This document shows positions 5,711-9,860 of a stretch of DNA of 9,860 nucleotides, piece after piece. The notes beneath the pieces were generated by a model that worked only from the letters and a program-made list of their open reading frames with translations, was not told the origin of the DNA and ran no database searches. How positions within the stretch are numbered: position 1 is the stretch's first letter; the number at the start of each line of letters is the position of its first letter. The DNA comes from Nitrospina sp. (GTDB lineage Bacteria; Nitrospinota; Nitrospinia; Nitrospinales; Nitrospinaceae). The stretch lies in the NCBI GenBank assembly GCA_004357435.1, contig SMVS01000021.1, positions 1 through 9,860 on the forward strand, given 5' to 3'. A program made the translations under genes and the position numbers.

Positions 5711-7135
5711 TTACGGGTAGACGCCCTGTTCTTCGTAGCTGGCGGCAATCAGTTTAATGGCAATGGCCATGGCGGCGATCCGGTAAGAATCGGCTTGATC
5801 GTGCCGCCAGTAATATTCACGCATCTTCTGAAAAGCTTCGCGCATGGTGTCGTCCAGCCCGGAGCGAACCAAATCCAATTCACCGGAGCCCTTTCGCAGT
5901 TTATTAGCAAGCCGCTCGCTGATCTTATGGCCCTTGCTTTCAATCGCCTCGATCAACATCTCGTTTTGGCTTTCCTCCCACCGCCGGGTCATGCGTCCAA
6001 ACCGGATATGCGACAGGTTTTTGATCCATTCAAAATAGGACACCACCACGCCGCCGGCGTTCAGGTAGATATCCGGGATGATGACGATGCCTTTTTTACG
6101 CAGGATGAGTTCCGCGTCAAAGGTGACCGGGCCATTCGCGGCTTCGGCAATCAGCTTGGCTTTGATGCGTTGCACGTTGTCCAGGTTGATCACGCCTTCC
6201 ATGGCGGCGGGGATGAGGATGTCGCATGGCTCCTCCAGCAACAGGGCGCCTTCCTTGATATATTTGGGCCCCTTGAACCCTTTGACCCCACCCTGATTCT
6301 GTTTGAATTGCGACACCTTTTCGACATCCAGGCCTTTCGGATCGTACAGGGCACCGTCGTACTCAATGATGCCGACGATTTTGGAGCCGTCCTCCTCCTG
6401 CAGGATTTTTGCGGTGTGGTAGCCGACGTTGCCCAATCCCTGAATGATGATTTTTTTTCCTTCGAGAGTGCCCTGCAGGTTGGCCAGCTTAGCATCCTCC
6501 GGATGCCGGAAAAATTCGCGGAGTCCAAACACCACGCCGCGCCCGGTGGCTTCGGTGCGCCCCCGGATGCCGCCCTGGCTCACCGGTTTTCCGGTGACGC
6601 AAGCCATGCGATCGATATCCGCCGGTTTATGCGCCGAGTAGGTGCTGGCGATCCAGGCCATTTCCCGGGCGCCGGTGCCCATGTCCGGCGCCGGCACATT
6701 GATCGCCGGGCTGATGTAATCCTTTTTGATCAACTCAAACGCGAAGCGGCGCGTGATGCGTTCCATTGCCTCTTCGTCGTATTTCCGGGGGTCGATCACC
6801 AGGCCGCCCTTGGACCCGCCAAACGGCACATTGACCAAAGCGCATTTGTAGGTCATGAGCGCCGCCAGGGCCTCCACCTCGTCCTGGCTGACCATCGGGG
6901 CAAACCGTATACCGCCTTTGGCCGGCAGTCGATGCTCACTGTGCACCGCCCGCCACCCGATAAAACTTTCCACCTCGCCGTTGATTTTGACGGGGAATCG
7001 AACCTGGTAAACATTGTTGCCGCACTTGATGTAATAACCCAGTTTCTCCGGAACATCCAAAGTGGCGAGGGCGAGGTCAAACGCCAGGTTGACATTTTCA
7101 CGAAAGCTTTTTTCCTGGGTCTTGGGGGCCGGCAT
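5711..7135 (-). CDS. Glutamate dehydrogenase (Glu/Leu/Phe/Val dehydrogenase family), animal-like
   Basis: A cytoplasmic enzyme for reversible oxidative deamination of glutamate to 2-oxoglutarate and ammonium with NAD(P). The 474 residues show KGGIRF (73-78), MTYKCALVNVPFGGSKGG (94-111) and VPAPDMGTG (147-155); Lys73, Lys97, Lys109 and Asp151 correspond to bovine Lys90, Lys114, Lys126 and Asp168 at a constant offset of 17. The Rossmann fold has GLGNVG (233-238), and an acidic Glu258 ends its second strand, which favours NAD or dual use (inference). AANGP (332-336) and NAGGVVVSYFEW (359-370) complete the family pattern. Motifs such as KITRRF-like ITRRF, TGKPVSQGGI and SYFEWIKNLSH resemble mammalian GDH more than the E. 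coli GdhA type, and the segment 380-424 may be a shortened antenna. A strong ribosome site, GGAGG (7141-7145 on the minus strand), sits 5 bases before the ATG. It lies upstream of purM on the same strand but is 152 bp away, so cotranscription is uncertain. Confidence 0.93.
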   Translation of the reverse strand: MPAPKTQEKSFRENVNLAFDLALATLDVPEKLGYYIKCGNNVYQVRFPVKINGEVESFIGWRAVHSEHRLPAKGGIRFAPMVSQDEVEALAALMTYKCALVNVPFGGSKGGLVIDPRKYDEEAMERITRRFAFELIKKDYISPAINVPAPDMGTGAREMAWIASTYSAHKPADIDRMACVTGKPVSQGGIRGRTEATGRGVVFGLREFFRHPEDAKLANLQGTLEGKKIIIQGLGNVGYHTAKILQEEDGSKIVGIIEYDGALYDPKGLDVEKVSQFKQNQGGVKGFKGPKYIKEGALLLEEPCDILIPAAMEGVINLDNVQRIKAKLIAEAANGPVTFDAELILRKKGIVIIPDIYLNAGGVVVSYFEWIKNLSHIRFGRMTRRWEESQNEMLIEAIESKGHKISERLANKLRKGSGELDLVRSGLDDTMREAFQKMREYYWRHDQADSYRIAAMAIAIKLIAASYEEQGVYP

Positions 7136-7340
7136 AGGTTCCTCCAGTTGAAACAGGGGGTGCCATGAAAATTTATACCTAATGAAGGGAAATGACTAGG
7201 GGAAAATGCCCCCATTGGAATTGTTCACCATCTGCGGACGCCTGTTGTTACTATAAAGGCCAGGCAACGCTTGGAGGAAATAGGTCATACTCCATTTGCG
7301 CTCAACAATTATTGGGCATAAAGCTGGAGTTCATCCCTCT

Positions 7341-7377
7341 GCCTCCCCTGCTAAGGGGTGCCTCCCCTGCAAAGGAG
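7341..7377 (+). repeat. Tandem pair of the dispersed GC-rich repeat, containing the ribosome site of the next gene
   Basis: Two direct copies of a 16-base unit, 7341-7356 and 7360-7375, differ at one base (GCCTCCCCTGCTAAGG and GCCTCCCCTGCAAAGG; period 19). The CCCC and GGGG/GGAG segments can pair in alternative ways: 7345-7348 with 7355-7358, 7355-7358 with 7364-7367, or 7362-7365 with 7374-7377. The last pairing would hide the ribosome site. Upstream, the spacer from 7136 holds no supported gene or clear promoter for either neighbour. Confidence 0.55.
7371..7377 (+). promoter_or_regulatory. Ribosome-binding site that fixes the TPR gene start
   Basis: AAAGGAG lies 2 bases before the ATG at 7380 and 5 bases before the ATG at 7383, favouring 7383. 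It is formed by the right end of the second tandem repeat copy, so the repeat supplies the translation signal. Confidence 0.7.
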
Positions 7378-7382
7378 CCATG

Positions 7383-8270
7383 ATGCGTGACGATTTCGCC
7401 GACCTCGAAGCGCCACAGCAGAAGAAAAAAACCCAACCCCGCAAGCTCAGGATATTTATTATCACTCTGCTGATTGCCGGAGCCGCGCTGAGCCCATCCG
7501 TTTACTTACACTTCAAGGCCGGGGGTTCACTGAATCCCGTGGACCTCTACCAGTTCGTGTTCGCATCCGGAAATGAAATCAAACGCGCCAAACAATGGAT
7601 GCAAAAAGGAGAATGGAGTAAAGCGCGCGACACCATGCAATACTACTACACGATGGAGCCTGAAAATCCCAATTACCTGGCCTTGGGGGCGGAGATCAAT
7701 TACCAAATGGGCCGTTATCAGGAAGCCCTGAATCTGGCGCAGGCACTGGTCAAACTGGATCCGGAACAGGCCGAGGGCCACGCCCTGGTGGGCGCCTGCG
7801 CCATACATTTTAAAAATTTCGCCGAAGCCCGGGCGGCTTCCCAAAGGGCCTTGGAACTCAATTCCTACCTGGCTCTGCCTTACATCACCCTGGGCAACCT
7901 GTATTTGAAGGGAGAGCAGGTGGACCGCGCTCTGACTTTCCTCAAGCAAGCCGGGCGCCTCGACCCCAGAAACAGCCAAGCCTGGACCCTGTTGAGTTCG
8001 GCTTATTTGAAGCAGAACGAATTGGAAAACGCTATGCTGTCAGCTCAAACCGCCATCGAGCTGGAACCCAACTCTCCCGGCGGGCATTTCAATCTGGGAC
8101 GTGTGTATTTTCAAAAAGGCGATGCCTTCAACTCGGTGCAACACATGCAACAGGCCGAAGATTTATACACCGCCCGTGATGATAGAATTTGGACGGCTCA
8201 AGCCAGACAGAATAAGGAGTTCATGATAAAATATTTCAAGCTCCGGCCCGAGGATATTGTACGCCCTTAA
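7383..8270 (+). CDS. Membrane-anchored TPR-repeat protein
   Basis: A 295-residue protein from the chosen start. The frame stays open upstream to 7296, but that part is made of the intergenic repeat and lacks a ribosome site. A basic stretch (KKKTQPRK, 14-21) precedes one hydrophobic helix (about 23-43), so by the positive-inside rule the N-terminus is cytoplasmic and the rest lies in the periplasm. From about residue 64 to 263 there are roughly six tetratricopeptide repeats of about 34 residues with the typical small and aromatic positions and Pro near each repeat end (for example LDPEQAEGHALVG, LDPRNSQAWTLLS, LEPNSPGGHFNLG). TPR arrays are protein-binding scaffolds; no catalytic motif is present and the partner is unknown. 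The last repeat (HFNLG...GD...VQHMQQAEDLYT) closely resembles the one in the next gene. Probably cotranscribed with that gene, 28 bp downstream. Confidence 0.88.
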   Translation: MRDDFADLEAPQQKKKTQPRKLRIFIITLLIAGAALSPSVYLHFKAGGSLNPVDLYQFVFASGNEIKRAKQWMQKGEWSKARDTMQYYYTMEPENPNYLALGAEINYQMGRYQEALNLAQALVKLDPEQAEGHALVGACAIHFKNFAEARAASQRALELNSYLALPYITLGNLYLKGEQVDRALTFLKQAGRLDPRNSQAWTLLSSAYLKQNELENAMLSAQTAIELEPNSPGGHFNLGRVYFQKGDAFNSVQHMQQAEDLYTARDDRIWTAQARQNKEFMIKYFKLRPEDIVRP

Positions 8271-8298
8271 ATAGTGACCACCAGGTATCAATAAATTG

Positions 8299-8634
8299 AT
8301 GAGTGACTTCAAACCCAAACTGCCACTGCCCGTCAAACCGGTCCCCACCGACCCGGCGGAAATCCATTTCAAAAATGCCTGGCAGTGCCGGAAGCACAAG
8401 CAACATGAGGAAGCGATTCGGGAATTTAAAAAATCTCTGCACCACAGCCCCAACAAGGCGGCGACTCATTTTAACCTGGGATTGACATACGACGACGTGG
8501 GCGATGGCCCCCAAGCGATCACCCATGCAGAACAGGCCCTGCAACTTTTTACAGCGGGAAACGTCGCCAAAAACATTGCCACCGCACAAAAACTCCTCAA
8601 CAAATTCCGCAAAAAATATTCCGGCGCCACCTGA
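8299..8634 (+). CDS. Small two-TPR protein
   Basis: A 111-residue protein with no signal peptide or membrane segment, so probably cytoplasmic. After a proline-rich N-terminus (residues 5-19) come two TPR-like units, about 21-52 (HFKNAW...EEAIREFKKSL) and 55-88 (THFNLGLTYDDVGDGPQAI and HAEQALQLF), then a basic C-terminal helix (NKFRKKY). The ATG at 8299 is preferred over the TTG immediately before it; no good ribosome site is visible, which with the 28-bp gap to the upstream TPR gene suggests operon expression. It aligns without gaps over about 65 residues to the partial TPR protein at 9577 and, in its second repeat, to the end of the upstream TPR protein. Function unknown; TPRs indicate protein-protein binding. 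Confidence 0.82.
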   Translation: MSDFKPKLPLPVKPVPTDPAEIHFKNAWQCRKHKQHEEAIREFKKSLHHSPNKAATHFNLGLTYDDVGDGPQAITHAEQALQLFTAGNVAKNIATAQKLLNKFRKKYSGAT

Positions 8635-8671
8635 AACTAACAACCAGCACAGGACAAAGGATGAGAGCGTT

Positions 8672-8681
8672 GTTCGCGAAC
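8672..8681. other. Short perfect palindrome in the 64-bp convergent spacer
   Basis: GTTCGCGAAC is self-complementary. It sits between the convergent TPR and FGE-like genes (spacer 8635-8698). No T run follows on either strand, so a terminator role is not supported, and ten bases can arise by chance. Confidence 0.2.
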
Positions 8682-8698
8682 GGCCCCCGCATGTATAA

Positions 8699-9430
8699 TT
8701 ATTCGGTCGCGCCCTGGGCGCATCGAAACCCAAAGTTTGAATTCCGGATATTGGGTTCCGACCAGTAACGCGTCGCCGAAGTTTGGTGGCGTTTGCCAGA
8801 ATACCAGGACCCGCCACGCAACCCTCTTTCAGTGCCTTCCCCAGGCCCCAGCGGATTGTTCACCGGGCTCACCTCGTAGTACTTCTTTTGATACCAGTCG
8901 CCAACCCATTCCCAAACATTGCCTGCCATATCGTGCAAACCGTAAGCGTTGGCTTTTTTGGTGGCGACCGGATGGGTCCGGTCATCGGCGTTGTCATCGA
9001 GCCAGGTGTAGGCGGGGTCCATGCTGTCCCCCCAAAAATAGGTGGTGGCCGTGCCGCCGCGCGCGCCCTTCTCCCATTCCGCTTCGGTCGGAAGGCGCTT
9101 GCCCATCTTGGCACAGTAGGCCCGCGCCTCATACCAGGTGACCTGATCCACCGGTAAATTATCCCCAATGAATCTGGAGGGATTGGCGCCGCGGGCTTTC
9201 ACAAATTCACTTTGCGTCACTTCGTGCCGATCCATGAAGAACCCGTCCAGGGTCACCTTGTGCGGAGTTTTGTTGCTGGCCCCTGCCAGCCCCATAACAA
9301 ATTCTCCCTCAGGAATCCACACCATGCCGGGCGGCGTCTGAAGTTCAGCCCCCACCGGCGTCCCACTCATCAGACAAAATATTGCCGCCCAGCTGGCAAA
9401 CGCCGACTTCACTAAAACTTTTTTCATCAT
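8699..9430 (-). CDS. Exported FGE-sulfatase (SUMF1) fold protein without the catalytic cysteines
   Basis: A 243-residue protein with a clear Sec signal peptide (basic MMKKVLVK, hydrophobic core to about 23, likely cleavage after VGA at 26-28), so it acts outside the cytoplasm. The rest is one FGE-sulfatase domain: PPGMVWIPEGEFVMG (33-47), DRHEVTQSEF (67-76), PVDQVTWYEARAYCAKMGKR (93-112), RLPTEAEWEKGARGG (112-126), YGLHDMAGNVWEWVGDWY (163-180), LRGGSWYSGKR (204-214) and FGFRCA (233-238). True formylglycine-generating enzymes have two cysteines shortly after the GGS motif; here that stretch has none, so oxidation of a sulfatase cysteine is unlikely. Many family members have other or binding roles, and this one cannot be assigned. 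No sulfatase gene is in the window. AAAGGTG about 8 bases before the first ATG is the ribosome site; a second ATG follows immediately. It lies between TPR genes on the opposite strand. Confidence 0.92.
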   Translation of the reverse strand: MMKKVLVKSAFASWAAIFCLMSGTPVGAELQTPPGMVWIPEGEFVMGLAGASNKTPHKVTLDGFFMDRHEVTQSEFVKARGANPSRFIGDNLPVDQVTWYEARAYCAKMGKRLPTEAEWEKGARGGTATTYFWGDSMDPAYTWLDDNADDRTHPVATKKANAYGLHDMAGNVWEWVGDWYQKKYYEVSPVNNPLGPGEGTERGLRGGSWYSGKRHQTSATRYWSEPNIRNSNFGFRCAQGATE

Positions 9431-9541
9431 TTCCGGTGCACCTTTAATAAGTTTTTAAAATCGCATGACAGTTTGCTTGGAGAGACTTCCTTTTTCTTCT
9501 CGAATCGTCATAATACCATAACGCCAGCGGCAGAATTCCGC

Positions 9542-9560
9542 TTCCGGCACACGGCCGGAA
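9542..9560. promoter_or_regulatory. Perfect 7-bp inverted repeat upstream of the last TPR gene
   Basis: TTCCGGC (9542-9548) and GCCGGAA (9554-9560) flank a 5-base loop, ending 16 bases before the ATG at 9577 and within the 146-bp divergent spacer 9431-9576. It could be an operator shared with the FGE-like gene or an mRNA hairpin just before the G-rich ribosome site. No clear promoter pair is visible in the spacer. Confidence 0.35.
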
Positions 9561-9576
9561 TGCAACGGGGGGAATC

Positions 9577-9860
9577 ATGGGGTTCCGAGAATTTTTCAGT
9601 ACCAAAAAACTTAAAGCGTGCCTGGCCAAAGTTGAAAGCCACCCGCAGTCGCCGAGCGCCCATTTTGAATTGGGGGTCGAACACGACCGGCGGGGGTGCA
9701 TTCCCGAAGCCATTGAGTGTTTTCAAAAAACTTTAAATCTGCACCCCGGTTCCGCGGAAGCCCACTTCAACCTGGCCTGTTTATATGAACAAAGAAGTGA
9801 CGGCGGACCGGCCATCAGCCATATCCTTAAAGCGGGCAACCTGTTCTCGGAGCGGGAAGA
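9577..9860 (+). CDS. TPR-repeat protein, N-terminal 94 residues (partial, runs off right edge)
   Basis: The frame from the ATG at 9577 is open to the window end. A G-rich ribosome site (GGGGGGAA, 9567-9574) precedes it by two bases. The product starts MGFREFFSTKKLKACLAKVE and has TPR units near 28-60 (AHFELGVEH...EAIECFQKTLNL) and 62-94 (AHFNLACLYEQRSDGGPAI and HILKAGNLF). No signal peptide is seen, so a cytoplasmic location is likely. The second unit matches the small TPR protein at 8299 position for position (HFNL, Y, DG, AI, H, A, LF). It begins the gene block to the right, divergent from the FGE-like gene. The full length and any extra domain are outside the window. Confidence 0.82.
   Translation, partial: MGFREFFSTKKLKACLAKVESHPQSPSAHFELGVEHDRRGCIPEAIECFQKTLNLHPGSAEAHFNLACLYEQRSDGGPAISHILKAGNLFSERE

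Noticed and set aside
5509..5757. An 82-codon plus-strand frame across the purM upstream region
   Set aside because: It overlaps the ends of two secure minus-strand genes, has no ribosome site and no recognisable motif.
5795..7168. A 457-codon open frame on the plus strand
   Set aside because: It lies almost wholly antisense to the dehydrogenase, whose catalytic motifs are unmistakable; its translation shows no family motifs and is His/Asp-rich, as antisense frames of GC-rich genes are.
7296..7382. Upstream extension of the membrane-anchored TPR protein
   Set aside because: The extra 29 codons are translated from the intergenic repeat, have no ribosome site before them, and the AAAGGAG at 7371-7377 points to the ATG at 7383.
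1..9860. Mobile element, prophage, CRISPR, tRNA or rRNA
   Set aside because: No transposase, integrase or Cas motif, no terminal inverted repeats around a coding unit, no regular spacer-repeat array, and no tRNA or rRNA sequence was recognised on either strand.

Overview
The window reads as an ordinary, gene-dense stretch of a Gram-negative-like bacterial chromosome. Seven complete protein genes and two genes cut by the window edges are supported, most with short spacers. Nothing marks it as phage, plasmid or transposon, and I see no tRNA, rRNA or CRISPR array. The protein set is consistent with a free-living, possibly marine bacterium such as a Nitrospinota relative: a Na+-coupled transporter, several TPR proteins, an exported FGE-sulfatase-fold protein, and a glutamate dehydrogenase that resembles the animal enzyme. 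That placement is a low-confidence inference from gene content alone.

Layout. Positions 1-1316 (minus) hold the first 438 codons of uvrC, running off the left edge. A 139-bp divergent spacer follows, carrying a -10 box for uvrC and a good promoter for the next gene. Positions 1456-2811 (plus) encode a neurotransmitter:sodium symporter family transporter of the short, 11-helix bacterial type. An AT-rich 290-bp spacer holds a strong sigma70-like promoter, a palindrome overlapping its -35 box and a long leader. These precede an orphan membrane sensor histidine kinase at 3102-4334 (plus). Convergent to it is purM (4467-5558, minus), preceded on the same strand by a Glu/Leu-family dehydrogenase, very probably glutamate dehydrogenase (5711-7135, minus). 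A small dispersed repeat occurs on both sides of the dehydrogenase.

The right third is a TPR neighbourhood. A membrane-anchored protein with about six TPRs (7383-8270) and a small two-TPR protein (8299-8634) form a probable two-gene plus-strand operon. They converge on an exported FGE-sulfatase-fold protein (8699-9430, minus) that lacks the catalytic cysteines of true formylglycine-generating enzymes. A further TPR gene starts at 9577 and runs off the right edge. The TPR proteins share an unusually similar repeat unit, suggesting local duplication.

Functionally, uvrC (nucleotide excision repair), purM (purine synthesis) and the dehydrogenase (nitrogen/carbon metabolism) are housekeeping genes. 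The transporter, the kinase and the TPR/FGE-like block are accessory. I found no convincing previously undescribed multi-gene system. The best leads are regulatory or small-scale: the repeat that supplies a ribosome-binding site, the operator-like palindrome and long leader of the kinase gene, a nearly leaderless transporter transcript, and key-residue changes in UvrC and the FGE-like protein.
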